Assembly (NCBI RefSeq): GCF_014764445.1
Contig: NZ_CP061721.1
Coordinates: 4,030,001 to 4,094,000 of the forward strand
Source: Pseudarthrobacter sp. BIM B-2242
GTDB taxonomy: Bacteria; Actinomycetota; Actinomycetes; Actinomycetales; Micrococcaceae
Length of the DNA: 64,000 nucleotides
Direction of reading: 5' to 3'
In this document: positions 7,391 to 16,554 of the stretch, in pieces
How positions within the stretch are numbered: position 1 is the first letter of the stretch
Layout of the letters: each line of letters begins with the position of its first letter
Notes under the pieces: generated by a model
Told to the model about the DNA's origin: nothing
Databases searched by the model: none
Seen by the model: only the letters and a program-made list of their open reading frames with translations
Program-made: the position numbers and the translations under genes

Positions 7391-9862
7391 TCAGGTGGGG
7401 ATGATGCCGAACAGGACCCGCTTCTTCACCATCACCCAGAGAAGCCCCAGGATGACCGCATAGGCGGCCGTATTGACCAGGATGTCGCCCTGCCGCAGTG
7501 CCGGGATGTTGGCGATCACGGCGATGAGCACAACGTGCATGATGAAGACGTACAGCGTGGCCTGCCCCAGCGGAATCAGGAACCAGCCCAGGGCCCGTTC
7601 CACCGGCTTCCAGTACGCGGTCAGGAATGCGTAGGCGGCCACCACCAGGACCAGGACGTTGAGGAGCCGGCCGGGGTCCAGGTAGGTGCGGGCAAAAAAG
7701 GCGTCGTACATGGCCCGGTAGGCGGTGTCCGGAATGACGGCCAGGCGCAGGTCGAACCCGTTGGCCAGGTAGGGGTTGCACCAGGACAGGAAGGCGAAAA
7801 CAAACGCCAGCACCGTGGACGCCACCACGACCCAATGATGCGCCGACAGCCAGGCGACGATGCGGCGCCGGTGGTAGCCCGCCACCAGGCCGACCACAAA
7901 CAGGACCTGCCAGACAAGGAGCGGGAAGGAGTCCTCGAACTGGGAGGGCAGCAGCCTGACCCGGGTGGCAGCACCCGCGGCGTAGATCCCCAGCGTGCCG
8001 CCCAGAACCCACAGGGCCTTGCCGCGGTTGAGCGCGGCAAGGATCAGGGGGCTGGCCAGCAGCAGCACCACATAGAGGCCCATCACGTTGAACTGCCAGG
8101 GACCGAACTGCAGGAGGACGATGGCGGGCAGGACCTGGGCGGGCACCGGGAACTGCAGGAGAGTTTCCATTCCTGCATACAGGTCATAGGTCCGGCCGGC
8201 GGCGTTGTGCCCCGCGCCGCCCGTGCCCTGGTCAACGTAGGTGGTCAGCGCGTCGGTCTGGAAGAAAGGCAGCAGCGAGAGCAGGAAGACACCGATGAGG
8301 ACCGCGAGGGCGGTGACGTACAGCTTTCCGGCCCGGCGGGACGTCAGATCCACCACCTTGCCGAAATCGTCCTTCACCCTCGGCCCGTACACCATCCCCA
8401 CCACCAAACCGGAGAACAGCACAAACAGCTCTGCGCCGGAAACGAACCCCACCGTCTCCTGGGTCAGCAGCTGGAAAAGCGATGTCATGCCCAGGTGGTT
8501 GACCACCACAAAAACAATGGCCAGGCCCCGGAGGAGGTCCACCCGGGAATCCCGCTTGGACGGGTCCCCGTAGCCCCAGCCGGAAATCACGCCTACGCGC
8601 CGTGGCAACTGCCACAAGGCAATCAGGAGGATCACCATGGCCGCCCCGACACTCCAGGCAGCAGGCCCGGCCAGGGAATTGGCCTGCGTAGCCTGCTGCC
8701 CTCCGCTCACAACAGTGACCGGGCCGGTGGTCAGGCCGGACGCGGCCAGACTGTCGCCGGCAGCCTGCGCGATGCCGGCGTTGCCGGTAATTCGCCAGTC
8801 GATGCTGACCACCCCGGTATCACGGGTGCTGGTCCGTTCGTCCCAGACGACGGCGGCGATCCGGTCGAATTCGTCCGCTGTGGCGGCCGCGAGGGTCTGG
8901 TCCCACCAGGCCCCCTTGATGTCCGCTTCCGCAGCACCGCCTGCAACAGGGCTGTAAAAGGCGGCCGTCTGCAGGAGCATAGGTTTGTCCCGGCCGGCGG
9001 CGTATGTGGCGTAGAAATTTTCGCTCCCTGCCTGCGTCACCATCGCGGTGAGCTCACCGCCGGCGGGGAGGGTATTGACGGCGGCCTTGCCGCCGGTGTC
9101 ATCGTGATAGGCCGTCAGCCCCACCCACTCCACCGCGTCATCGCCGGGGTAGTAGGGCGCGTATGCTGCGTCTGCACCGTTCCAGCTTCCGTCCCCGTTG
9201 GTGTCCAGCAGGGCGTATCCCTCGGACCCGGCGGCGGGGGCGTCCCGGTGGCGTTCAAACGGGTAGTCCCGCCCAAGGTACGGCTGCCACACCATCACGG
9301 TGCCGGCGTCGTCCGCGGTTTTGAACTCCGCAGCAATGGTGCGGAACGCTTCCTTGTAGGCGGCCGGCTGCTGACCCCACTCCACCCAGCTTGAGTTCAT
9401 ATCGGGGGCGAACCGGATCAGCAGCGTGCCCCGGAAAGCAGAGGCCAGCTCCTTAGCCTTGGCCGCGAAGGCCCCTGCGGCTGCGGCATCCACCTGGCCC
9501 AGCGCCATGGAGGGGCGCACGGTGAGCATGGCATGGGCGCCCTGCCCTGCAGCCTGGCCAAAGAAGTCCCGGACGTTCTGTTCCTCCCCGGACCGCACGG
9601 GCAGCGAGATCTCGTGGTCAAGCAGCGCGGGCGAAGCCCCCAGCCGCTCGGCAAATCCCGCCGCCGAGTCCTCGCCCCATTCAAGGACAGCTCCGAGCAG
9701 GGGTTTGCCCTCCTCCGGCTCAGGCCGGGCCGCGTGGACCGGGCCCGCGGAGAACAGGCTGATCAGGAGGAGCACGGCTGCAACAAGGGCGGCCGGCAAA
9801 GTGCTCCGTACGCCGGGCACGGCCGACGGCGGCACGCCCCTGTTTGCGAAGAGTGTTGGCAT
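7391..9862 (-). CDS. Degenerate GH26-like domain fused to OpgC-type membrane acyltransferase
   Basis: An 823-residue two-part protein. Residues 1-45 are a signal/anchor (LPAALVAAVLLLISLFSAGPVHA). Residues about 50-400 resemble GH26 mannanases. The acid/base motif HEMN reads PDMN (Asp154), and the place of the nucleophile reads PMLLQTA (Gln298), so hydrolysis is unlikely. One TM (AAMVILLIALWQL) leads to a C-terminal membrane domain beginning VDLLRGLAIVFVVVNHLG, the OpgC/acyltransferase signature, with about ten TM segments. OpgC proteins succinylate periplasmic glucans. I infer an envelope-glycan acyltransferase with an outward carbohydrate-binding domain. The ATG at 9862 is chosen over upstream alternatives because it gives the signal peptide. 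Confidence 0.75.
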   Translation of the reverse strand: MPTLFANRGVPPSAVPGVRSTLPAALVAAVLLLISLFSAGPVHAARPEPEEGKPLLGAVLEWGEDSAAGFAERLGASPALLDHEISLPVRSGEEQNVRDFFGQAAGQGAHAMLTVRPSMALGQVDAAAAGAFAAKAKELASAFRGTLLIRFAPDMNSSWVEWGQQPAAYKEAFRTIAAEFKTADDAGTVMVWQPYLGRDYPFERHRDAPAAGSEGYALLDTNGDGSWNGADAAYAPYYPGDDAVEWVGLTAYHDDTGGKAAVNTLPAGGELTAMVTQAGSENFYATYAAGRDKPMLLQTAAFYSPVAGGAAEADIKGAWWDQTLAAATADEFDRIAAVVWDERTSTRDTGVVSIDWRITGNAGIAQAAGDSLAASGLTTGPVTVVSGGQQATQANSLAGPAAWSVGAAMVILLIALWQLPRRVGVISGWGYGDPSKRDSRVDLLRGLAIVFVVVNHLGMTSLFQLLTQETVGFVSGAELFVLFSGLVVGMVYGPRVKDDFGKVVDLTSRRAGKLYVTALAVLIGVFLLSLLPFFQTDALTTYVDQGTGGAGHNAAGRTYDLYAGMETLLQFPVPAQVLPAIVLLQFGPWQFNVMGLYVVLLLASPLILAALNRGKALWVLGGTLGIYAAGAATRVRLLPSQFEDSFPLLVWQVLFVVGLVAGYHRRRIVAWLSAHHWVVVASTVLAFVFAFLSWCNPYLANGFDLRLAVIPDTAYRAMYDAFFARTYLDPGRLLNVLVLVVAAYAFLTAYWKPVERALGWFLIPLGQATLYVFIMHVVLIAVIANIPALRQGDILVNTAAYAVILGLLWVMVKKRVLFGIIPT

Positions 9863-10128
9863 AGCGGTGTGGACCCTCCCCCAGGACGGCTTTTGTGCTG
9901 ACGGCCGGTGCCGCCGCAGAAACTCTATCGGTCTTCGCAGGTGTGCCTGCTGATCGTCACCGCACCGCTGCCAAGTTCGGCGTGCCACGCTCCTGCCACA
10001 AGGTTCACGCCGTGTTCCCGATGCCTCGATTGTCCGGCCCCCTGGCCGGGGCTGGAGGCCCCGGATTGGTTACGGAACATGACGACGGCGGCGGTGCAGC
10101 CGGGTGCCCCGGATGTTACGTTTTTGGG
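9863..10128. other. Intergenic region upstream of the SAM-IV riboswitch
   Basis: The gap between the GH26-OpgC gene and the DUF1737 gene is 394 nt (9863-10256). The part beyond the riboswitch must carry the promoters of two divergent transcripts. I see no convincing ORF, repeat or other RNA structure here. Confidence 0.6.
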
Positions 10129-10240
10129 GAGTAATGAGAACCGGCGCCAAGCCCTGACTGGCCGGTCGGCAACCCTCCCTTTCGCGGCGGGGTGCCTCAG
10201 GTGAATACTCGGCATATCGACATTCGAGCTGCAAGCGTGA
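10129..10240 (+). promoter_or_regulatory. SAM-IV riboswitch
   Basis: S-adenosylmethionine-sensing leader of the metZ operon. The sequence follows the SAM-IV consensus: AATGAG, GCGCCAAGCCC, CGGCAACCCTCC, CGCGGCGGGGTGCC, GGTGA, then TGCAAGCG as the downstream pseudoknot strand. P1 is formed by GAGTA (10129-10133) with TACTC (10206-10210). The leader ends next to the Shine-Dalgarno GAGAAGGAGA at 10241-10250. This spacing suggests SAM binding blocks translation of the first gene. The exact 3' boundary is estimated. Confidence 0.92.
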
Positions 10241-10256
10241 GAGAAGGAGATCCGTC

Positions 10257-10532
10257 GTGTCTGACGCACCTGCCCCTGAAGAAAAACTGTCGTACCGGCT
10301 TGTGACCGGGCCGGATGACAGGTCCTTCTGTGAACGGATTTCCACGGCCCTGGCCGAAGGGTATGTCCTGCACGGCAGCCCGGCCGCGACGTCCAACGGC
10401 GGCCAGGTGATCGTCGCGCAGGCACTTATCCTCCCGTCGGCCATCGCCAGCGCGGATGCCGCCGTCGCCACCGCCGTGGATGACCTGTCCGCCAGCGAGG
10501 ACCTCGAGTTCGACGGCGAGGGCCACGCATGA
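10257..10532 (+). CDS. DUF1737-domain protein
   Basis: A 91-residue soluble protein with no known activity. The DUF1737 signature is in the first half: SYRLVTGPDDRSFCERISTALAEGYVLHGSPAATSNGG. The C-terminus is acidic and alanine-rich. The GTG start follows GAGAAGGAGA with six-nucleotide spacing directly after the SAM-IV riboswitch. Its stop overlaps the rhodanese start (ATGA), so it is translationally coupled and the first gene of a SAM-controlled operon with rhodanese and metZ. That placement suggests a role linked to sulfur amino acid synthesis, by inference only. Confidence 0.85.
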   Translation: MSDAPAPEEKLSYRLVTGPDDRSFCERISTALAEGYVLHGSPAATSNGGQVIVAQALILPSAIASADAAVATAVDDLSASEDLEFDGEGHA

Positions 10533-10939
10533 GCTACGCCGGAGACCTCACCCCGCACGAAGCGTGGGCCAAGCTGGAGCAGGGCGCCATTTTGGTGGAC
10601 GTCCGCACCGAAGGCGAATGGGCGCACATCGGCATTCCGGACACAAAGGCCACGGACAACGATCCCCTGTTCATTCCATGGACGTTCGCCGGCGGCATCC
10701 CCAACGCCGACTTCATCACCGACCTCACGCAGCAGGCCCCCGAGGACAGCGCAACGGAACTGCTGTTCATCTGCCGCTCGGGCCAGCGCTCCGTCGCCGC
10801 CGCCATTGCAGCGACGCAGGCAGGGTTCACGTCCTACAACGTCCTGGAGGGTTTTGAAGGTGTGCCGGACCGTTACGGCGAGCGCACCGTCAACGGCTGG
10901 AAGAACAGCGGCCTGCCCACCAACCTGGGAAGCCGCTAG
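10529..10939 (+). CDS. Rhodanese-like domain protein
   Basis: A 136-residue single rhodanese domain that would carry sulfane sulfur as a cysteine persulfide. Visible motifs are the N-terminal ILVDVRTEGEW (CH2A-like) and the active-site loop LLFICRSGQRS, whose cysteine is the sulfur acceptor. The ATG overlaps the DUF1737 stop by 4 nt, and metZ begins on the base after its TAG. Location between a SAM riboswitch and a sulfhydrylase makes sulfur delivery for homocysteine synthesis plausible, but this is not shown. Confidence 0.9.
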   Translation: MSYAGDLTPHEAWAKLEQGAILVDVRTEGEWAHIGIPDTKATDNDPLFIPWTFAGGIPNADFITDLTQQAPEDSATELLFICRSGQRSVAAAIAATQAGFTSYNVLEGFEGVPDRYGERTVNGWKNSGLPTNLGSR

Positions 10940-12148
10940 ATGACCTTCAACGAAGAGGCCGCCGGCTGGAGCGCCGACACGCAGGCAGTCCGCGGCGGCC
11001 TGGACCGCACCAACTTCCAGGAAACCACCGAGCCGGTCTTCCTGAACTCCGGCTTTGTCTACGAGTCCGCGGCCGCGGCCGAGCGCGCCTTCACCGGCGA
11101 AGACGAACGGTTTGTCTACTCCCGGTACGGCAACCCGTCAGTGGCCACCTTCCAGGAGCGCCTCCGCCTGCTTGAAGGCACCGAAGCGTGCTTCGCGACG
11201 GCGTCGGGCATGTCAGCGGTATTCACCGCCCTGGGTGCCCTGCTGGCTGCCGGGGACCGCGTGGTTGCTGCGCGTTCCCTGTTCGGCTCCTGCTTTGTGA
11301 TCCTGAACGAGATCCTGCCGCGCTGGGGTGTGGAGGCCGTGTTTGTGGACGGGCCCGACCTGGACCAGTGGCGCGAAGCCCTGTCGGAACCCACTACTGC
11401 CGTGTTCTTCGAATCGCCGTCCAACCCCATGCAGGAGATTGTGGACATCGCCGCGGTCAGCGAGCTGGCGCACGCCGCCGGGGCCACCGTCGTCGTCGAC
11501 AATGTCTTTGCCACTCCCCTGCTGCAGCGCTGCGGGCCGTTCGGCGCGGACGTGATTGTGTACTCCGGCACGAAGCACATCGACGGCCAGGGCAGGGTCC
11601 TGGGCGGCGCCATCCTGGGAACCAAGGAATTCATCGACGGCCCGGTCAAGCAGCTCATGCGTCACACCGGCCCGGCCCTCTCCGCGTTCAATGCCTGGGT
11701 GCTCACCAAGGGCCTGGAAACCATGTCGCTCCGCGTGAACCACTCCTCCGCCTCCGCGCTGCGGCTGGCCGAGTGGCTCGAACAGCAGCCGGCCGTCAGC
11801 TGGGTCAAGTACCCGCTGCTGAAATCACATCCCCAGTACGAGCTCGCGGCCAGGCAGATGAAGGCCGGCGGCACAGTGCTCACCCTCGAACTTGCCGCGA
11901 CGGGCGGCCGCTCGGGCAAGGATGCCGCCTTCGCGCTGCTGGACGCCCTGCGGATCATCGACATCTCCAACAACCTGGGCGACGCCAAGTCGCTCATCAC
12001 CCATCCGGCCACTACCACCCACCGCGCCATGGGCCCCGAAGGCCGTGCGGCCATCGGGCTCAGCGACGGTGTGGTGCGCCTGTCCGTGGGCCTGGAGGAT
12101 GTGGACGACCTCATCGGCGACCTCGAACAGGCGCTGAAGCAGGTCTAG
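10940..12148 (+). CDS. metZ: O-succinylhomoserine sulfhydrylase
   Basis: A 402-residue fold-type I PLP enzyme of the Cys/Met metabolism family, forming homocysteine from an O-acylated homoserine and sulfide. The PLP lysine is in VYSGTKHIDGQGRVLGGAI; the upstream VVVDNVFATPLLQ carries the ring-binding aspartate. The C-terminal SLITHPATTTH and RLSVGLEDVDDLIGDLEQAL are typical of the family. The start codon immediately follows the rhodanese stop, so it is the third gene of the SAM-IV riboswitch operon. MetZ rather than cystathionine gamma-synthase is preferred from overall motif style; the acyl donor (succinyl or acetyl) is not certain. Confidence 0.9.
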   Translation: MTFNEEAAGWSADTQAVRGGLDRTNFQETTEPVFLNSGFVYESAAAAERAFTGEDERFVYSRYGNPSVATFQERLRLLEGTEACFATASGMSAVFTALGALLAAGDRVVAARSLFGSCFVILNEILPRWGVEAVFVDGPDLDQWREALSEPTTAVFFESPSNPMQEIVDIAAVSELAHAAGATVVVDNVFATPLLQRCGPFGADVIVYSGTKHIDGQGRVLGGAILGTKEFIDGPVKQLMRHTGPALSAFNAWVLTKGLETMSLRVNHSSASALRLAEWLEQQPAVSWVKYPLLKSHPQYELAARQMKAGGTVLTLELAATGGRSGKDAAFALLDALRIIDISNNLGDAKSLITHPATTTHRAMGPEGRAAIGLSDGVVRLSVGLEDVDDLIGDLEQALKQV

Positions 12149-12261
12149 GGGCGGGCCGCGCCGGGTGGCTCACCGTCGCGCCGGATTTCGAGCCGCACGG
12201 CCACCCATCTCAGCCGTGACTTTGATCGAGCCAAAGCCTTTCCGGAACGCCGCCGCTCCCG

Positions 12262-12278
12262 GCCCGCCTATGGCGGGC
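12262..12278. terminator. Terminator-like hairpin between metZ and lysG
   Basis: GCCCGCC (12262-12268) pairs perfectly with GGCGGGC (12272-12278) over a TAT loop. It lies between convergent metZ and lysG, with no long T tract. Confidence 0.45.
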
Positions 12279-12301
12279 GTGTGGTGCTGCTGACCGGAGG
12301 C

Positions 12302-13198
12302 TCAGGGTTGGCGGAGCTGCGTGGATGCCGTCTCACGCACGGCGCCGGTCAGCTGGTTGAGCACCGGAGAGTCGATCTTCCAGCGTTGCCAGTAGAGCGC
12401 AACATCAACCGGTTTCCCGGGCGCAAGCTCCACGAGGCCCCCCTTCCCGACGTCGGCCATGCACTGCTGCTCCGGCAGCAGCCCCCACCCCAGACCCAGC
12501 CGGATGGCCTGCGCGAACTCGCCCGACGACGGCACATAGTGCCGCGGCGCTGCCAGGTCCGCGCCCGTCAGGCTACGGAAGAAACCGGTCTGCAGATCGT
12601 CCTTGCGGTCGAAGTCCACCACCGGCGCCCGGCTGCCGGCTGCCAGCCCGGGGCCGCCCGGCCACCAGCGCCGCACATAGCCCGGGCTCGCCACCGCCCG
12701 GTAGCGCAGGGCGCCCAGCGGCTGGACGCTGCAACCCTGGACGGGCTCCGGCGTTGCGGTGACGGCAGCCATCACCGCTCCGGTGCGCAACAGCCGTGCT
12801 GAATGCTGTTCGTCTTCCCGGTGGAGTTCAAAGCAGGTGCCGAGGTCGGGGGGAAGGCTGGCCAGCGCCTGCAGGAACCAGGTGGATAAGGAGTCGGCGT
12901 TGACCACCAGCGGGATGGGCGAGCCGGGTGTGGCCACGGTGCCGTCGAGCTCCTGCCGGGCATCCCATTCCAGCTGCCGCACCTGCCGGGCAAACCGCAG
13001 CACGGCCTCGCCGGCGGTGGTGGGGCGGACCGGGCTGGTGCGCTGCAGGAGGATCTGGCCGGCTGCATCCTCCATCGCCTTCAGCCGCTGCGAGACGGCC
13101 GACGGCGTGACGTACAGGCTGCGGGCGGCCGCTTCCAGGGTGCCTTCTTCCACCACCGCGGCGAACGTCCGAAGCTGCTCCAGCTGAAAGGACTTCAT
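12302..13198 (-). CDS. lysG: LysR-family regulator of the ArgP/LysG type
   Basis: A 298-residue LysR regulator. The winged-HTH occupies the first 60 residues (FQLEQLRTFAAVVEEGTLEAAARSLYVTPSAVSQRLKAMED); the rest is the periplasmic-binding-like effector domain. It is divergent from a LysE exporter, the arrangement of Corynebacterium lysG/lysE, where the regulator senses basic amino acids and activates export. The ATG at 13198 is chosen because AAGGA lies six nucleotides upstream; an ATG at 13204 would add two residues. Confidence 0.9.
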   Translation of the reverse strand: MKSFQLEQLRTFAAVVEEGTLEAAARSLYVTPSAVSQRLKAMEDAAGQILLQRTSPVRPTTAGEAVLRFARQVRQLEWDARQELDGTVATPGSPIPLVVNADSLSTWFLQALASLPPDLGTCFELHREDEQHSARLLRTGAVMAAVTATPEPVQGCSVQPLGALRYRAVASPGYVRRWWPGGPGLAAGSRAPVVDFDRKDDLQTGFFRSLTGADLAAPRHYVPSSGEFAQAIRLGLGWGLLPEQQCMADVGKGGLVELAPGKPVDVALYWQRWKIDSPVLNQLTGAVRETASTQLRQP

Positions 13199-13267
13199 TA
13201 GCATTCCTTAATAGAAGTAAGAATATTTAGCTGGTCTAATTCTATGCCCCGCCCTAAATTGGAGGAC
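13199..13267. promoter_or_regulatory. lysG-lysE divergent control region
   Basis: This short AT-rich gap holds both divergent promoters. On the + strand TAAATT (13255-13260) stands 7 nt before the lysE ATG, a leaderless arrangement. A TCTAAT at 13233-13238 precedes an alternative in-frame ATG at 13244. LysG is expected to bind here, by analogy with Corynebacterium. Confidence 0.5.
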
Positions 13268-13891
13268 ATGGACTTCGCAGGACTGCTGGCACCGGCCGCG
13301 CTCGGCTTCGGCACAGGGCTCGCCCTCATTGTTGCCATCGGCAGCCAGAACGCCTTTGTGTTGCGGCAGGGTATCCGCGGCGAGCATGTGGCCGCCGTCG
13401 TCATCGTCTGCGGCGTTTCCGATGCGGTCCTCATCGCCGCGGGCATCGCCGGGGTAGGGGCATTGCTGCAGGCCAACCCGGTCATCGTGGATGTGGTCCG
13501 GTTCGCCGGAGCCGCGTTCCTGGTGGCGTACGGCGTCATGGCCGCACGCCGGGCAGTGCGTCCGGGCACCCTCACGGCATCAGGACGGCAGACCGCCGTC
13601 GGCCTTGGCACTGCCCTGAGCACGGTGCTGGCCCTGACCTGGCTCAACCCCCACGTTTATTTGGACACGGTCCTGCTGCTGGGATCGGTGGCCAACCAGC
13701 AGGCGCAGGACCTGCGCTGGTGGTTCGGCGCGGGCGCAATCGCCGCCAGCCTTGCCTGGTTCAGCGCCCTGGGATTCGGGGCCCGAATCCTGCGGCCCTT
13801 CTTTGCGAAGCCTTCCTCGTGGCGCGTCCTCGACGGCTTCGTCGCGGTGGTAATGCTCACGCTGGGGATCCGGCTGGCGGTAGGCGCCTGA
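13268..13891 (+). CDS. lysE: LysE-family basic amino acid exporter
   Basis: A 207-residue inner-membrane exporter with about six hydrophobic segments. The family signature AIGSQNAFVLRQGIRGEH is near the N-terminus, and LTWLNPHVYLDTVLLLGSVA is the conserved second-half motif. Relatives expel lysine or arginine when intracellular levels are high. The ATG at 13268 gives a family-length N-terminus; GGAGG sits only 2 nt before it, too near for a normal ribosome site, so the -10-like TAAATT 7 nt upstream suggests a leaderless mRNA. An ATG at 13244 would add eight residues. Confidence 0.92.
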   Translation: MDFAGLLAPAALGFGTGLALIVAIGSQNAFVLRQGIRGEHVAAVVIVCGVSDAVLIAAGIAGVGALLQANPVIVDVVRFAGAAFLVAYGVMAARRAVRPGTLTASGRQTAVGLGTALSTVLALTWLNPHVYLDTVLLLGSVANQQAQDLRWWFGAGAIAASLAWFSALGFGARILRPFFAKPSSWRVLDGFVAVVMLTLGIRLAVGA

Positions 13892-13926
13892 GCGGCTCGG
13901 CTGGCTGCGGGCGGCTGGCTGCGCGG

Positions 13927-15132
13927 CTACCGCCGGGCGGCCAGCGCCGCGGCGAGAGCCGAGGCTGAGGCGGGGCTGCTGTCAATCCGCCAGTCCGTCT
14001 CCTTGGTGAAGTTGAACCAGACAAACCCGGTGACATCCGGCTGCGAGCGCAAGTATGAAACCAGGGCCGTGTTCCAGTCCGGCTTGTTCCCGCCGGCCTC
14101 AGCGCTAGCCGTCTCCGTAATAATGATCGGCTTGCCCGGTGCGATGGTGCGGAGCTGTGCCAGGTGCGGTCCGAACAGGGAAGACGGCATTTGCCAGGAA
14201 CTCCAGGCCTGCGTGGTCCCCCAGTTGTAGGCGTCCAGGCCCACCGTATCCACGAAGGCATTCCCGGGGTAAAGCAGCGCGGGGTCCACGGATCCGCCGC
14301 CGTTGGGTGCCCATACCCAGTTGACGTTGGCGGCGCCGCCCGCTGTGACCAGGCCGTGGACATGCCGCCAAGCCCTGACGTAATCGCCGGGCTGGTTTCC
14401 GTTCACGGCCTCGCACCACGGATACCAGTCGCCGTTCATTTCGTGGGCGAACCGGATCATGAGCGGCCTGCCCCAGGCAGCAAGGGCGGTTCCCCACTGG
14501 CTGATGTAGGGGTCGAAGTCGCCGGCAGCGATCCGGGCCAACGAGTAGGCAGGCTGGGACACCCCGCTCCCTGCGATCCAGGGCTCCCACGTGACCAGCG
14601 GCGTCGCACCCCGGCTCACCACCGAGTCCAGTTCCGCCACGGGAGGAGGTTGGCGGAAATCTTTGTAGGACAGGACAATGCCAGGGCTTTCACCAACCAG
14701 GTCCGCGACGGCGTCAAGCTCCGCCCCCGCCGCCGCTCCACCGGGAGTGGCGACGCCGAAGCGGAGCAGCGGTGTGCCGGCAGCAGGGGCGCCGGCGAGG
14801 ACAACGAAGGAAGTGGTCACCGCAGTCCTGCCAACAGCGACGCTCAGGCCGGCCTGGCCTTGGGCTGTTGCCGCGATGGTGGCCTGTGCACTGAAGGCCC
14901 CGGATTTTGTGGTCTGGAAGGTGACGGTCGCTGCGCCGCCGGTGACGGTTCCGGCGGCGGACTTGGGGAATCCTGATCCTGCCAAGGCAACCCTGGTGCC
15001 GGCCGGACCCGACGCCGGCGTGAGGCTGACGGCAGGAATTGGGGCTGCGGAGGCGCTTGCCGCGCTGAACCCGGCGTGGACAGCCGCCAGCCCAAATCCC
15101 AGCATGGCGCCGCGGCGCGTCAGATGTTCCAT
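13927..15132 (-). CDS. Secreted GH26-family glycoside hydrolase with N-terminal Ig-like domain
   Basis: A 401-residue exported beta-mannanase-like enzyme. The N-terminus LTRRGAMLGFGLAAVHAG is a Tat-type signal. Residues about 35-112 form a bacterial Ig/IPT-like domain (SLTPASGPAGTRVALAGSGFP). The catalytic domain follows. The acid/base glutamate is in RFAHEMNGDWYPW (Glu231) and the nucleophile in PIIITETASAE (Glu340); WVWAPNGGG and VDTVGLDAYNWG are further GH26 motifs. The ATG at 15132 follows an AAGGGGGA site. Substrate could be mannan or another beta-linked polymer. It is the intact counterpart of the degenerate GH26 domain at 7391-9862. Confidence 0.88.
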   Translation of the reverse strand: MEHLTRRGAMLGFGLAAVHAGFSAASASAAPIPAVSLTPASGPAGTRVALAGSGFPKSAAGTVTGGAATVTFQTTKSGAFSAQATIAATAQGQAGLSVAVGRTAVTTSFVVLAGAPAAGTPLLRFGVATPGGAAAGAELDAVADLVGESPGIVLSYKDFRQPPPVAELDSVVSRGATPLVTWEPWIAGSGVSQPAYSLARIAAGDFDPYISQWGTALAAWGRPLMIRFAHEMNGDWYPWCEAVNGNQPGDYVRAWRHVHGLVTAGGAANVNWVWAPNGGGSVDPALLYPGNAFVDTVGLDAYNWGTTQAWSSWQMPSSLFGPHLAQLRTIAPGKPIIITETASAEAGGNKPDWNTALVSYLRSQPDVTGFVWFNFTKETDWRIDSSPASASALAAALAARR

Positions 15133-15252
15133 GGTCCCCCTTGTCATTCCGTGCGCAAATGGTGTTCCGTGCGCACAGTGACGCGCCGTTGGCCAATAGT
15201 AGCCAGCAGGCGGATCCATTGGGAATGGGCAGCGACGATTCGAACGGACAGG

Positions 15253-16476
15253 TCAGACCTGGCGTACCCGCAGCAAATCCGGTGCCTCATCAACGTCCGG
15301 AAGGCCGGAGGTTTCCCGCATCGTGATACCCACGGCGTGGGCAACGACGGCACCCAGCCCGCCGTCGTCGGGCGCTGATTCCAAGGCGGCGTCCCGGACC
15401 CGGCGCTGCTCGGCGGAGCCGGTGCCCCGCGAAATAATGTCCTCCACGCCTTGGCGGGCCAGCGACAGCTCGCCCTGCTCGGCAAGGACGGGCGCCAGGT
15501 AGTCCACGAGGGACCGGACCACGTCCGCCGCGGGGGCAGGCCGGAAGGTGCCAAAGTCCAGCAGTTCGCCGCCCATGCCGCTGCTGCTCGCCTGCCAGGC
15601 CGCCATCCGCAGCAGCACGGTGGGCACCGGCGCGGGTTCCACCCCCTCCCGCCATTCCCGGCTGGCCGACTCCACCAAAGCCCGCACCAGGACGGCGATC
15701 AGGGCCGCGTCCTCGGCCCGGAGGCAGACGTCGGCCACGCGGACCTCAACGGTGGGGTGGTTCCGGGACAGCCGGGCGTCGAAGTAGATCATGCCTTCGT
15801 CCAGCATCACGCCGCTGTCCAGCAGGCGCCTCACCACCCGCCGGTACTGGGAGTACGTGCCGAAAATGGCGGACGGCCCCGAGGTGGGCCACCGGTTCCA
15901 GGCCTGGGTGCGGTAACTCTCGAACCCCGTGGACAGCCCCATCCAGAACGGCGAGTTGGCGCTCAGGGCGGTGAGGACGGCCAGCTTGTCCCTGATCCTG
16001 TCCAGGACGGCAACGCCCTCGTCTTCGGACTCGATGTAGGTGTGGACGTGGAAGCCGCAGGTCAGCTGCTCCTGCGCGGTCAGGCCAAACCTCTCCAGCA
16101 TGCGGGCGTACCGGGGGTCCGGGGTGGTGTGGCTCGCCAAACCAAACGGGGAGGTGGCCAGTGCGGCCACCCGGGCGCCGTACTTCCGGGCCGCCTGGTC
16201 TGCGAGCAGGCGGCCCGCACGGATCTGCGGCAGCAGATCGGAGTACTCAAGGCACGGCCGCGTCTGGGTCTCGATCTGCTCAAGCTTCAGTTCGGCGCTC
16301 AAGCCCATTTCGTCGTCGTAGGTGGCCTTGTTCCGGGTTTCCAGCGTTTGCTGGTCTGCCGGGGCGTCGTCGGCCGCCAGTCGATGCTCCGCGAGCAGGG
16401 CATCCGCCAACGCAAGCGGCAGCCCCGACTCTGGATCAACGATCAGGAGTTCTTCCTCGACGCCGAATGTTCGCAT
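15253..16476 (-). CDS. Carboxylate-amine ligase, YbdK / glutamate-cysteine ligase 2 family
   Basis: A 407-residue ATP-dependent ligase of the GCS2 superfamily, which joins the gamma-carboxylate of glutamate to an amine. Conserved parts visible are the N-terminal [59 protein letters not shown] and [18 protein letters not shown]. Members are annotated as weak glutamate-cysteine ligases; mycothiol-producing actinobacteria usually lack glutathione, so the true amine is uncertain. A GTG at 16494 would add six residues, but homologues typically begin at the MRTFG methionine. Confidence 0.85.
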   Translation of the reverse strand: MRTFGVEEELLIVDPESGLPLALADALLAEHRLAADDAPADQQTLETRNKATYDDEMGLSAELKLEQIETQTRPCLEYSDLLPQIRAGRLLADQAARKYGARVAALATSPFGLASHTTPDPRYARMLERFGLTAQEQLTCGFHVHTYIESEDEGVAVLDRIRDKLAVLTALSANSPFWMGLSTGFESYRTQAWNRWPTSGPSAIFGTYSQYRRVVRRLLDSGVMLDEGMIYFDARLSRNHPTVEVRVADVCLRAEDAALIAVLVRALVESASREWREGVEPAPVPTVLLRMAAWQASSSGMGGELLDFGTFRPAPAADVVRSLVDYLAPVLAEQGELSLARQGVEDIISRGTGSAEQRRVRDAALESAPDDGGLGAVVAHAVGITMRETSGLPDVDEAPDLLRVRQV

Positions 16477-16554
16477 GTCTATATTGTGCGTCACGCGGCC
16501 AAGGCTGCGGCAGACCGGCCAGGGACGGGCCGCGCCCCTGGCCGGTCCCGGAAC

